Source: Sphingomonadales bacterium (lineage in GTDB: Bacteria; Pseudomonadota; Alphaproteobacteria; Sphingomonadales; Sphingomonadaceae). Taken from it: 64,000 nucleotides of DNA. Below, piece by piece: positions 8,597 through 17,132 of the stretch (its first letter is position 1; every line of letters starts with the position of its first letter). Both the position numbers and the translations under genes were made by a program. Where the stretch lies: the NCBI GenBank assembly GCA_027491235.1, contig JAIXWO010000026.1, positions 1 through 64,000 on the forward strand, read 5' to 3'. The notes below the pieces were generated by a model. The model ran no database searches. It was given only the letters and a program-made list of their open reading frames with translations, and was not told where the DNA came from.

Positions 8597-9168
8597 ATGA
8601 TCCGGCACCAAAAACTGTCCCGCTGGATGACAAGGATTTTCGGGATCAGCTGGTTGCAATTATTCCGTCGCTTCGCGCGTTTGCCCGCGGTCTGTGTGGA
8701 ACGCGGGATATGGCGGACGACATGGTGCAGGATGCCATGACCCGCGCTTGGGCAGCGCGGCAGAGTTATGCTGCAGGGTCAAACTTCCGCGCGTGGATGT
8801 TCATGATCCTGCGCAATCATTACTATACAACGCTGCGCAAAAATGCGCGGATGGTGTCTTGGGATCCTGAAGTGGCAGAGCGTGTGCTCGTTGCTGGCCC
8901 GACGCAACAGGATGGCCTCAATGTCCAGGACGTTCAGAAGGCGCTCCTGAAACTGCCTGCCGAACAGCGTGAAGTTCTCCTCCTCATTGGCGCAAATGGT
9001 GTCTCCTATGAGGAGGCGGCCGACATTATGGGATGCGCGATTGGCACCATCAAGAGCCGACTGGCGCGCGGCAGAGTTGCACTGACGGCGCTTATTGACG
9101 GCCCTGCATACAAGGATGAGCCCTCTAAAAAGCGGCCAAGGTCCTCCGCGATCAGTCCGACGGGGTGA
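8593..9168 (+). CDS. ecfG: ECF sigma factor EcfG (general stress response)
   Basis: This 191-residue sigma factor has a region 2 (about 22-90, with ADDMVQDAMTRAW and FRAWMFMILRN) and a region 4 (about 115-165, with LPAEQREVLLL, then YEEAADIMGC and GTIKSRLARGR). The layout is that of EcfG/ECF15-type sigma factors, which direct the alphaproteobacterial general stress regulon and are held by NepR. It is coupled to nepR upstream, and its stop overlaps the GTG start of the kinase gene downstream. A 20-residue basic tail (KKRPRSS) follows region 4. Confidence 0.94.
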   Translation: MNDPAPKTVPLDDKDFRDQLVAIIPSLRAFARGLCGTRDMADDMVQDAMTRAWAARQSYAAGSNFRAWMFMILRNHYYTTLRKNARMVSWDPEVAERVLVAGPTQQDGLNVQDVQKALLKLPAEQREVLLLIGANGVSYEEAADIMGCAIGTIKSRLARGRVALTALIDGPAYKDEPSKKRPRSSAISPTG

Positions 9169-10577
9169 CGCGCCGGGCGCCCTATCTGCGCAAACGGCCA
9201 ACGCTTGCGGTGATATTGTGGCTTAGTGTCGGGACAGCTCTTTTGCCCATTGCTCTGTTCAGCCTCTATCAGTCGAAAACAGCTTGGGAGTTGTTCGATC
9301 ATTTGAGGAGCGAGCGGCTTGTCGCCGCAGCCTCCACGACGGCACTTGAATGGCGCCGCGTCCTGCCGGTCCCGCCCTTGGTCGACCGGTCCGACACAAG
9401 ACCGCAGGGCGGCTCTACTCCGTCAATAGAGTTAGCCCTAATGGAGCGTTCTCTGATCGCTCATCGCCTCTCGCCTGAGGCGGTGGTCGGATTGGCTGAC
9501 CCATCTGGCAAAATCCTCACAAATGCCGGCCGTTCAGATTTGGGCGGTATTGACCCGCAAGCATCCTTCGGCCGCGCCGCGCTGAAGCGGGGGCGGGGCG
9601 GGGCGGAATGGATTTACGCATCGGCCCCGCTGACTGAGGGCCAATTATATGTCTTCTATGCCGAACCCTTGGACAGGACGTTCGGCCTGATGGGTCCGCC
9701 CTTTCGATCTGGTCCCTTCATCGCCTTGGGGGTCCTCCTCCTGACATGTGGTGTGCTTTGGCTCTCGCTTGATCGTTTCGTTCTCCGTTGGCTGCGACAC
9801 GGAGGGCGGCGTGTGCGACAATTGGCAGAAGGCAATTACAGCGAGGATCGCGGCTTGTTTAGGGCGGCACCTCTCGAGTTGCGGCGCCTTGGCAGCAATT
9901 TGGATGACGTGGCCCGCTCGGTTGACCGGCGCGACCAGGCTTTGCGTCGCGCGCTTGCAGCCAAGGATGCCATGGCGCGTGAGGTTAACCACCGGGTGAA
10001 GAACAACCTGCAAATGATCACCAGCATTGTCAGCCTGCAGGCATCTCGACTGTCAGACCCGGAGGCACGCCGCCTCATGATGCAGACAGGGCTGCGGGTG
10101 GGCGCTTTGGCGCTGGTGCAGCGCCTGATCTACGAGGTTGATGAGAGTGAACAGGGCGTTGTGAATACCGGCCGCTTGTTTTCGGAACTGTGCGATCAGG
10201 TCCAAGCCAATTTCCAGCCCTCCAAAGTCCAGCTTTCCTGCCGGTCCAATCTGGGCGTGATCTCTGGTGATCATGCGGTTTCAACAGCGCTGATCGTCAT
10301 TGAGGCGGTGACAAATGCCTTGCGCCACGGCTTTCCCGGCGATCAAGGCGGGACGATCAACGTTCTGTTGGAGGCCGCAGGGGAAGACGGGCTTTTGACG
10401 ATTTGCGATGACGGCATTGGCGCAAGCGATGAGGATGATCCGCCGGGTATGGGGCTTGAACTGATCCGCGCCCTTACGTTGCAATTGGAGGGGCATTTGA
10501 CCCTTTCCCAAACGACAGGTGGTGGACGGACTGTTTCCGTTCGCTTTCCCTGTCAGGAGGCGGTGGCTTTAAGTTGA
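9165..10577 (+). CDS. PhyK-type sensor histidine kinase (HisKA_2/HWE-like)
   Basis: This 470-residue kinase has a helix at 14-34, a periplasmic sensing region (about 35-180), a second helix (184-204), a HAMP-like linker, and a HisKA_2 box with H276 in EVNHRVKNNLQM. A short HATPase_c domain (N in EAVTNALRHGF, DDGIGA, GMGLELI) completes it. HisKA_2/HWE kinases encoded next to phyR-ecfG usually phosphorylate PhyR. The GTG start overlaps the ecfG stop by 4 bases, placing it in the same operon. It is convergent with the receiver gene, whose stop overlaps this stop by 9 bases. The signal it senses is unknown. Confidence 0.88.
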   Translation: MTRRAPYLRKRPTLAVILWLSVGTALLPIALFSLYQSKTAWELFDHLRSERLVAAASTTALEWRRVLPVPPLVDRSDTRPQGGSTPSIELALMERSLIAHRLSPEAVVGLADPSGKILTNAGRSDLGGIDPQASFGRAALKRGRGGAEWIYASAPLTEGQLYVFYAEPLDRTFGLMGPPFRSGPFIALGVLLLTCGVLWLSLDRFVLRWLRHGGRRVRQLAEGNYSEDRGLFRAAPLELRRLGSNLDDVARSVDRRDQALRRALAAKDAMAREVNHRVKNNLQMITSIVSLQASRLSDPEARRLMMQTGLRVGALALVQRLIYEVDESEQGVVNTGRLFSELCDQVQANFQPSKVQLSCRSNLGVISGDHAVSTALIVIEAVTNALRHGFPGDQGGTINVLLEAAGEDGLLTICDDGIGASDEDDPPGMGLELIRALTLQLEGHLTLSQTTGGGRTVSVRFPCQEAVALS

Positions 10578-10928
10578 GGTCATGGACTCGATTTCCTCCC
10601 GGAGCTCCGCCTCAGTGAAGGGCTTTGTCAGCTTTCGCCAGTCAGGATCCAGATCATCCTCAAGCTGTTGGTGGCCAGTCATAATGAGCACCAGAAGGCC
10701 CGGCCGCTGCTGCGCTATTCGGTGAGCCAGGTCCACACCGGTCATGCCGGGCATGCTGTAGTCCGTAATGAGAAGATCGACGGCAAGGTCCTTGTGGAGC
10801 ATGTGTAAGGCTCGCATCGGGTCCTGCGCGGCCATCGCTCGATAGCCCAAATCCTGCAGCATGGAGACGATGCCCAGCCTGAGCAGTGGATCGTCATCTA
10901 CCACCAGAATGTCGATGTTATGCGGCAT
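10569..10928 (-). CDS. Single-domain response regulator
   Basis: This 119-residue protein is a receiver domain only. It has the acidic pair in VVDDDP, phospho-acceptor D56 in LLITDYSMPG, T/S at MTGH and K102 in LTKPF. No output domain follows. Single-domain receivers feed general stress phosphorelays in sphingomonads (SdrG is the studied example), but this protein lacks the FATGUY signature and has LIMTGHQQLE at that place. It could serve as a phosphate sink or relay for the neighbouring kinase. The start at 10928 removes 40 unconserved upstream residues. It follows the small membrane protein gene on the same strand, with a 56-base gap. Confidence 0.88.
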   Translation of the reverse strand: MPHNIDILVVDDDPLLRLGIVSMLQDLGYRAMAAQDPMRALHMLHKDLAVDLLITDYSMPGMTGVDLAHRIAQQRPGLLVLIMTGHQQLEDDLDPDWRKLTKPFTEAELREEIESMTST

Positions 10929-10984
10929 AGCGGGCCCTGATTGCCGTTCCAGTATCGTCTTGGCCCCGCGACACGTAGCTCCGC

Positions 10985-12081
<1,097 letters not shown>

Positions 12082-12111
12082 GACATGGTTCCCCTTGTTT
12101 CTTTCAGGGAG

Positions 12112-12136
12112 AACGCAGGAGCGGGCAGAACGTTCC
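12112..12136 (-). promoter_or_regulatory. Sigma-EcfG promoter of the Crp/Fnr gene
   Basis: On the minus strand GGAAC (12136-12132), 16 bases, then CGTT (12115-12112), an exact consensus match 31 bases before the GTG start. It places this regulator in the general stress regulon. Confidence 0.72.
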
Positions 12137-12182
12137 CGCAACCGGCATCCGCAACAGCAACCCTGACTTTTGCGCCGTCGCC

Positions 12183-12207
12183 GGAACAAGTGCGGGCGGC
12201 TGTCGTT
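12183..12207 (+). promoter_or_regulatory. Second, outward sigma-EcfG promoter (plus strand)
   Basis: GGAAC at 12183-12187, 16 bases, CGTT at 12204-12207: an exact consensus match on the plus strand, pointing away from the Crp/Fnr gene. The next gene start (yqgE) is 230 bases downstream, with a strong hairpin in between. Confidence 0.55.
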
Positions 12208-12213
12208 TCTATC

Positions 12214-12377
12214 TTGTCAGATTGTCGACTGCCTCGCTCCCCCCCCCCCCGTGGCCCGGCAGTTGGTTAAGCGGTCTGACACACGCCCGGGTGCCTGTTG
12301 CCCGGATTTGGAGTGGGCAGGGTTGGTCCTGCCAACCCCTCAGGCCCGCCATCCGCCCCCGGATGGCGGGCCATTTT
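12214..12377 (+). ncRNA. Candidate stress-induced small RNA
   Basis: This stretch of about 160 bases begins just after the plus-strand sigma-EcfG promoter and ends at a 13-bp hairpin followed by ATTTT. It holds a run of 12 C (12239-12250) and a smaller hairpin (GGGTTGG-tcctg-CCAACCC, about 12320-12338). No convincing coding frame fits between promoter and hairpin. It may instead be a long yqgE leader. The ends are estimates. Confidence 0.35.
12343..12376 (+). terminator. Strong hairpin with short T run
   Basis: GGCCCGCCATCCG pairs perfectly with CGGATGGCGGGCC (13 bp, CCCC loop), followed by ATTTT. The T run is short, so it is either a weak intrinsic terminator for transcripts from 12183-12207 or a structural leader element of yqgE. 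Confidence 0.55.
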
Positions 12378-12437
12378 GTGCCGGTAGTCCCCACAGGTCC
12401 GTTTCCCAGTCGCCTCTGTTTGGGTTAGACAGCACAA

Positions 12438-12998
12438 ATGACTGATGCACGATTCCTGACCGGCCGCCTTCTTCTGGCCATGCCCGGTATCGGCGACCCG
12501 CGCTTTGACCATGCCGTCATTGCCATGTGTGCGCATGATGAGCAGGGCGCGATCGGCCTTGGCATCGGCCATGTGCTGGAAGGCATTCGTCTGCACAAAT
12601 TGTTGACGCAGTTGGACATCGAACCCGGTTCGGTGATCGATGCGCCTGTCGATTACGGTGGCCCGGTGGAGCCGTCACGCGGGTTTGTCCTGCACAGCTT
12701 GGACTGGGGTGGCGAGGGGACGGTGCAAGCCTCCAACCGTTTTGCTCTGACGGGCACGATGGATGTGCTGAAAGCAATTGCCGGGGGGCGTGGCCCTTCA
12801 AGCTGGCTCGTCGCGCTTGGCTATGCCGGATGGGCGGCAGGGCAGTTGGACGAAGAAATGCTTCGCCATGGCTGGCATGTTGTCGACGGCGACGATGATC
12901 TTGTCTTCGACGTGTCGGCAGAGGAGCGTTGGACGCGTGCCTTCCATGGGGATGGCATTGATCCGCGGTTGCTTTCCCCCGCCAGCGGCAACGCCTGA
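12438..12998 (+). CDS. yqgE: YqgE/AlgH family protein (UPF0301)
   Basis: This 186-residue protein shows the UPF0301 family features: an FLTGRLLLAMPGIGDPRFDHAV N-terminus (shown in part at residues 5-26), C-A-H-D-E-x-G-A-I-G-L, the GGPVEPSRGFVLH segment and the LGYAGWAAGQLDEE motif. Length is normal for the family. AlgH/YqgE proteins are cytosolic and widely conserved. AlgH was linked to alginate regulation in Pseudomonas, but the biochemical role is not settled. It stands alone between the stress island and ahcY. The start follows directly after a leader of about 60 bases beyond the hairpin. Confidence 0.92.
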   Translation: MTDARFLTGRLLLAMPGIGDPRFDHAVIAMCAHDEQGAIGLGIGHVLEGIRLHKLLTQLDIEPGSVIDAPVDYGGPVEPSRGFVLHSLDWGGEGTVQASNRFALTGTMDVLKAIAGGRGPSSWLVALGYAGWAAGQLDEEMLRHGWHVVDGDDDLVFDVSAEERWTRAFHGDGIDPRLLSPASGNA

Positions 12999-13160
12999 GG
13001 CCAACCGATATAAGGCGTAAGCATGCTGGAGCATCGCGCGCCATTTCGGATACATTCAATCCGTTCGTCGCAAAGCCGCGGCGTTAACCAGTTTCGTTAA
13101 CAGCCTTACAGCACGGTTCTGGGACCTTCCTCTCGTCATTGATGCGAAGGGAACAGCGAG

Positions 13161-13649
13161 ATGAAGGTGGGGAAATCAAGTTTTTTGGGGATGGCGGTTG
13201 TTGCCGCTTTACTGGCAACGCCGGTTCAGGCGGCGTGCTGGAGCAAAGAAGCGGTGGCTGCGGCCAAGATCCGCGAGTTTGAGACAATGTTGATGGTCTC
13301 AGCCTTGCGGTGCCGGAATGGCGGGCGCGATTTTCTGGCGCGCTACAACCAGTTTGTCCGCGAAGGGCGCCCCGTGCTGACCAAGGTCAACGATACGCTC
13401 AGGGCACAATTCACAGCAGAGCTGGGCGCCGGTCGCGGCCTCAACGCCTATGATGGCTTTGTGACCTCTATCGCCAACCGCTATGGTGCCGGCATCACCG
13501 ATCTGAGCTGTGGCGATCTGAGCGACATTACCAACGCCGCGGTTGCGGGCAGCCGCAGCGCCGCGCAGCTGGAACAACTTGCCGACGCGGCGGACATTCA
13601 TCCCCCCGTCGGACGGCAGTGCCCCGCGACGTTCGCGGCGGTGCGCTAA
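13161..13649 (+). CDS. Conserved secreted protein of unknown function
   Basis: This 162-residue protein has a clear signal peptide (residues 1-25, ending PVQAA). The mature part is helical with four cysteines (in ACWS, LRCRN, LSCGD, RQCPA), which could form two disulfides in the periplasm. I recognise no enzymatic motif. It sits 182 bases upstream of ahcY, but a hairpin and a likely operator separate them, so it is probably a separate unit. No function is proposed. Confidence 0.75.
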   Translation: MKVGKSSFLGMAVVAALLATPVQAACWSKEAVAAAKIREFETMLMVSALRCRNGGRDFLARYNQFVREGRPVLTKVNDTLRAQFTAELGAGRGLNAYDGFVTSIANRYGAGITDLSCGDLSDITNAAVAGSRSAAQLEQLADAADIHPPVGRQCPATFAAVR

Positions 13650-13676
13650 GCGGAGAACAGGCTTTGGCAAATTGGC

Positions 13677-13702
13677 GGCGCGCGATCATCCGGTCGCGCG
13701 CC
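13677..13702 (+). terminator. GC-rich hairpin after the secreted protein gene
   Basis: GGCGCGCGA pairs with TCGCGCGCC around an 8-base loop, 28 bases after the stop. There is no good T run, so it may be a weak or factor-assisted terminator. Confidence 0.4.
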
Positions 13703-13744
13703 GGTTTGCCTAGGTGCCTTTTGATGGGCGCGGCTTTATGGTTG

Positions 13745-13764
13745 ATATAAAGAAATCTTTATAT
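13745..13764 (+). promoter_or_regulatory. Candidate SahR-type operator upstream of ahcY
   Basis: ATATAAAGA-aa-TCTTTATAT is a perfect 9-bp inverted repeat, and it is strikingly AT-rich for this region. It lies 68 bases before the ahcY start. ArsR-family SahR repressors control ahcY and methionine-cycle genes in many Proteobacteria through similar AT-rich palindromes, so this is the likely regulator (inference). No sahR gene is in the window. Confidence 0.55.
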
Positions 13765-13831
13765 TCCGATTGCGTTTCACTTTTTCTGGCGCTAGGGGCG
13801 GGCGAATTCCAATAATTGCCGGAGATTCCCC

Positions 13832-15223
13832 GTGGCCCATGACTATGTCGTTGCTGATCTGAGCCTTGCCGATTTCGGTCGCAAGGAAATCGCGATCGCT
13901 GAAACCGAAATGCCGGGCCTGATGGCTCTGCGTGCCGAATATGGCGCGTCGAAGCCGCTCAAGGGCGCACGCATCACCGGCTCGCTCCACATGACGATCC
14001 AGACCGCGGTTCTCATTGAAACGCTCGTTGATCTGGGCGCTGAAGTCCGTTGGGCCACCTGCAACATTTACTCTACGCAGGATCACGCTGCTGCCGCCAT
14101 CGCCGCCGCCGGTATCCCTGTTTTCGCCATCAAGGGTGAAAGCCTCGCTGATTATTGGGACTATGTCGGTCGCATCTTCGATTGGGGTGATGGCCAGACT
14201 GCCAACATGATCCTCGACGACGGTGGCGACGCCACGATGTTCGCGCTTTGGGGCGCCCGTCTCGAAGCCGGGGACACGCTGGGTGAGCCGGGCAATGAGG
14301 AAGAAGTCGAATTCCAGCGCGCGCTGAAGGCCTATATCAAGGACAAGCCGGGCTACCTCACCATGTCGGTCGCGCACATCAAGGGCGTGTCGGAAGAAAC
14401 GACCACGGGCGTCCACCGCCTCTATCAGATCGCCAAGGACGGCAAGCTGCCTTTCCCGGCAATCAACGTGAATGACAGCGTCACCAAGTCCAAGTTCGAC
14501 AACCTCTATGGTTGCAAGGAATCGCTGGTTGACGCCATCCGCCGCGCCACCGATGTCATGCTCGCCGGTAAGGTTGCCTGCGTTGCCGGCTTCGGCGATG
14601 TCGGCAAGGGCTCGGCCGCCTCGCTGCGTCAGGGCGGCGCCCGCGTCATGGTCACCGAAGTCGATCCCATCTGCGCGCTTCAGGCCGCGATGGAAGGCTA
14701 TGAAGTCGTGACGATGGAAGAAGCGGTGACCCGCGCGGACATCTTTGTGACGGCAACCGGCAATGAAGACGTCATCACAGCTGATCACATGCGGGCGATG
14801 CGCCCCATGTCGATCGTCTGCAACATCGGCCACTTTGACAGTGAAATCCAGATTTCCGCGCTCTCCAACTATAAGTGGGACGAGATCAAGCCGGGCACGG
14901 ACCTCGTCGAGTTTCCCGATGGCAAGCAGATCCTCATCCTCGCCAAGGGCCGTCTGGTGAACCTGGGCTGCGCGACGGGCCACCCGTCGTTCGTCATGTC
15001 CTCCTCCTTCACCAACCAGGTGCTGGCGCAGATCGAACTGTTCACCAACCCCGGCCAGTATGAAAACAAGGTCTATGTTTTGCCCAAGCACCTCGACGAA
15101 AAGGTGGCAGCCCTCCACCTCGAAAAGCTGGGCGTGAAGCTGACCAAGCTGACGCCAAAGCAGGCCGCTTATATCGGCGTTGGCGGCGAAGGCCCGTTCA
15201 AGCCGGATCATTATCGCTACTAA
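13832..15223 (+). CDS. ahcY: Adenosylhomocysteinase
   Basis: This 463-residue enzyme hydrolyses S-adenosylhomocysteine to adenosine and homocysteine with bound NAD+, clearing the product of methyltransferases. Visible signatures are [11 protein letters not shown] near the N-terminus, E-T-T-T-G-V-H-R-L, the [13 protein letters not shown] segment with the catalytic Lys and Asp, the NAD-binding [10 protein letters not shown] and the C-terminal KPDHYRY. The length with a 40-residue bacterial insert fits the family. The start is GTG with GGAG 8 bases upstream. An AT-rich palindrome upstream suggests SahR control, and an intrinsic terminator follows. Confidence 0.97.
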   Translation: MAHDYVVADLSLADFGRKEIAIAETEMPGLMALRAEYGASKPLKGARITGSLHMTIQTAVLIETLVDLGAEVRWATCNIYSTQDHAAAAIAAAGIPVFAIKGESLADYWDYVGRIFDWGDGQTANMILDDGGDATMFALWGARLEAGDTLGEPGNEEEVEFQRALKAYIKDKPGYLTMSVAHIKGVSEETTTGVHRLYQIAKDGKLPFPAINVNDSVTKSKFDNLYGCKESLVDAIRRATDVMLAGKVACVAGFGDVGKGSAASLRQGGARVMVTEVDPICALQAAMEGYEVVTMEEAVTRADIFVTATGNEDVITADHMRAMRPMSIVCNIGHFDSEIQISALSNYKWDEIKPGTDLVEFPDGKQILILAKGRLVNLGCATGHPSFVMSSSFTNQVLAQIELFTNPGQYENKVYVLPKHLDEKVAALHLEKLGVKLTKLTPKQAAYIGVGGEGPFKPDHYRY

Positions 15224-15250
15224 GTGGTTTAGACCATAGGCAGAAAATTG

Positions 15251-15282
15251 GGGTCGGGTGGCAACACCCGGCCTCTTTTTTT
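15251..15282 (+). terminator. Intrinsic terminator of ahcY
   Basis: GGTCGGGTG-gcaa-CACCCGGCC forms a stem with one G-U pair, followed by TCTTTTTTT. It begins 28 bases after the ahcY stop. Confidence 0.85.
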
Positions 15283-15492
15283 GCCCGCCAAACGTGCGGA
15301 AGTGGAGGAAGTTGAAGGCGTCGGCGCCCTGAAAATGGTGGTTTGTAGGAAAGGGGGAGTGGCGGGAGTGCAGCGGCGGCGGTCAGTCGCGGGCATGGGA
15401 AGATGCTGGCATATTTTGGGGTCTGTAGGAAAGCGAAAAATGATGGCGGAGGGAGAGGCGGAGAGGGCACAGAGACTCCCACACCCACCATG

Positions 15493-15590
15493 CGTCATCC
15501 TGAACTTGTTTCAGGATAACAGCTCAGTGACCGCAAATCGGACGTTTACGAGACTCCACCCTGTTATGCTGAAACAAGTTCAGCATGACG
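15493..15590. repeat. REPIN-like inverted repeat pair
   Basis: CGTCATCCTGAACTTGTTTC (15493-15512, continuing AGGAT) and the inverted copy ATGCTGAAACAAGTTCAGCA (15566-15585, continuing TGACG) face each other over about 98 bases. Each half is itself a small hairpin (ATCCTGAA/TTCAGGAT and ATGCTGAA/TTCAGCAT), with paired base changes that keep the stem. The 600-base gap between ahcY and the lipoprotein gene holds this, a single copy at 15680, the ahcY terminator and no gene I can support. Confidence 0.75.
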
Positions 15591-15679
15591 AAGTGGGGGA
15601 CGCTTGAAGTAGGGAGACACCCTTCGCGGTCTTCTTTCCTTCGCGGCCTTCGAGTGAACCGAGAAAGCTTAGTACGAAT

Positions 15680-15706
15680 GGATGCTGAACCAAGTTCAGC
15701 ATGACG
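15680..15706 (-). repeat. Single REP-like element
   Basis: GGATGCTGAACCAAGTTCAG (15680-15699) continuing CATGACG is a single copy of the same family, in the orientation of the right half of the neighbouring pair. Confidence 0.7.
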
Positions 15707-15820
15707 GGGGGGAGGCCCCCCCCAACCCCGTGACCGCCATCACAGCGCTTTGTTTAGACTTTGGCTTTATCTTGGAACCCGCCGCTCAGGGGTGCGGCGT
15801 GTGGGGAGCGTTGGGGACAG

Positions 15821-16573
15821 ATGACGGGATATCGGATGGCGCGGCGGGGTGTGCTTGGGCTGATGGTTGGCGGTGCGACCGCGCTGCTTTCGGGATGTGA
15901 GCTTATCTGGCCGTCAGACCGGTTGCGGCAGAAGATTACGGTGGAGGTGGAAACGCCCAATGGCCTGCGCACCGGCAGCACGGTTGTCGAAACCGAAGTG
16001 CGCGAGGGCAAAAGCTGGGGCGATGCATCGGGCACGACGTTCACCTTGAAAGGTGAAGCGGCGGCGGTCGATTTAGGCAGCGGGCGGACCTTGTTTGCGC
16101 TGCTGCGCGGCGCCGAAGGCACGCAAGGCGATGCGGCAGGCTATCAAACGCGGCTGCTGTTTGAAGCGCTGCGTGACGTCGGACCCTCTGGTCCGGCATG
16201 GGATGTGTCCCAGATGGACCTGATGCAGGTGCGCGCAGCCGCTCAGGATGCGGGCGTGAAACTGGATTTACCGCAGCGCCTTTATCCGCTGCTCGTCACC
16301 TTTGCCGATCCGGCCGATCCCACATCGGTGCAGCGCGTCGACCCCGCAAACCTTGCCGCCAGCTTCGGGCCGGGCGTCACCCTCAAACGCATCACCGTCG
16401 CCGTCACCAACGACCCCGTGACCACGGGGATTGAGAAACGGTTGGGGTGGTTGGGCACGCAGCGGGGTGCGTTGCTAAATATTCCTGTGTCTGACTATCC
16501 GCCTCCTGGCACACCTTTGCCATTTGCCGCGAGCATTACTGAAGGCGCATTCTCGCAGGGAGGGCGGAAATGA
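15821..16573 (+). CDS. Predicted lipoprotein of unknown function
   Basis: This 250-residue protein has a short basic N-terminus with two arginines (MARRGVLG), a hydrophobic stretch and a lipobox ALLSGC, so it is probably lipid-anchored in the inner or outer membrane. The mature part has no motif I recognise. The start at 15821 is chosen over a longer upstream frame because the signal sequence should begin close to the ATG. Its stop overlaps the start of the next, truncated gene (ATGA), so both once formed an operon. Confidence 0.75.
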   Translation: MTGYRMARRGVLGLMVGGATALLSGCELIWPSDRLRQKITVEVETPNGLRTGSTVVETEVREGKSWGDASGTTFTLKGEAAAVDLGSGRTLFALLRGAEGTQGDAAGYQTRLLFEALRDVGPSGPAWDVSQMDLMQVRAAAQDAGVKLDLPQRLYPLLVTFADPADPTSVQRVDPANLAASFGPGVTLKRITVAVTNDPVTTGIEKRLGWLGTQRGALLNIPVSDYPPPGTPLPFAASITEGAFSQGGRK

Positions 16574-16806
16574 CCCGCAATCTGTTCCTCGCAATCTTAT
16601 CAATGGACTCTTATAATCGAGGGTACGGCGAGGGTGTTGATGGCCTGAACTTTCAAGCCAACATCACAAAGCTGGGAAATGCCACGCTACTGACCGACAG
16701 CGTTCTAAAGATCGGTACAGAAGCCCTAGCCGCCGGTTTTTACGCCATTGCCTATGACATGACGGGCGTTGCGGGCTTTGTCTCGGGGGAGAGGGTGACG
16801 GCCTGA
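16570..16806 (+). pseudogene. Truncated gene, N-terminal fragment (lipase-like family suspected)
   Basis: Only 78 residues remain: MTRNLFLAILSMDSYNRGYG, then a region ending AAGFYAIAYD followed by a few residues and a stop. The start resembles the N-terminus of larger bacterial Mbeg1/class-3-lipase-like proteins, in which the conserved segment continues into a catalytic domain; that resemblance is from memory and uncertain. Here the frame ends 25 bases before a REPIN-like repeat, suggesting that the 3' part was deleted or replaced. It is coupled to the lipoprotein gene. It could alternatively be a genuine short protein. Confidence 0.45.
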
Positions 16807-16831
16807 CGACGCGGGCCAACGCCTCACCACG

Positions 16832-16939
16832 CGTCATCCTGAACTTGGTTCAGGATCCATTGGCATCAAGGATCACGGATTAGGCACCACATCTGTGGAG
16901 GCCTGAGTTCATGGATGCTGAAACAAGTTCAGCATGACG
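16832..16939. repeat. REPIN-like inverted repeat pair, 108 bases
   Basis: CGTCATCCTGAACTTGGTTC (16832-16851, continuing AGGATCCAT) and its inverted partner ATGGATGCTGAAACAAGTTC (16911-16930, continuing AGCATGACG) bound the element. The outer 29 bases match in inverted orientation except for about three positions. The rest of the gap up to divL (to 17132) holds no gene that I can see. Confidence 0.78.
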
Positions 16940-17132
16940 GGTGTGGGGATGGCGGCGCAGACTCCCGAAGCGGCCCCGGCCCTTCGACGCGCTCGGGAGA
17001 GCCCTGCGCCGGGCGACGGTGCGCCACCCCATCCCCATCATAATTCCCACCACCCGCCATCCGACTGTTCCAATCCGGCGCGGTCCTTCGTAAGAGGTTG
17101 TGCATGGTGCCGGGCGTCTTTGCAGTTCTGAT

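Noticed and set aside
13085-13103. Two GTTAAC sites resembling a CtrA site (TTAA-N7-TTAA)
   Set aside because: The TTAA units are 9 bases apart, not 7, so the CtrA consensus is not met.
13736-15211. 491-residue open frame on the minus strand opposite ahcY
   Set aside because: It is a codon-bias shadow of the certain ahcY gene; composition is His/Asp/Arg-rich and no motif is present.
15248-15607. Plus-strand frame after ahcY
   Set aside because: It begins inside the ahcY terminator and runs through REP-like repeats.
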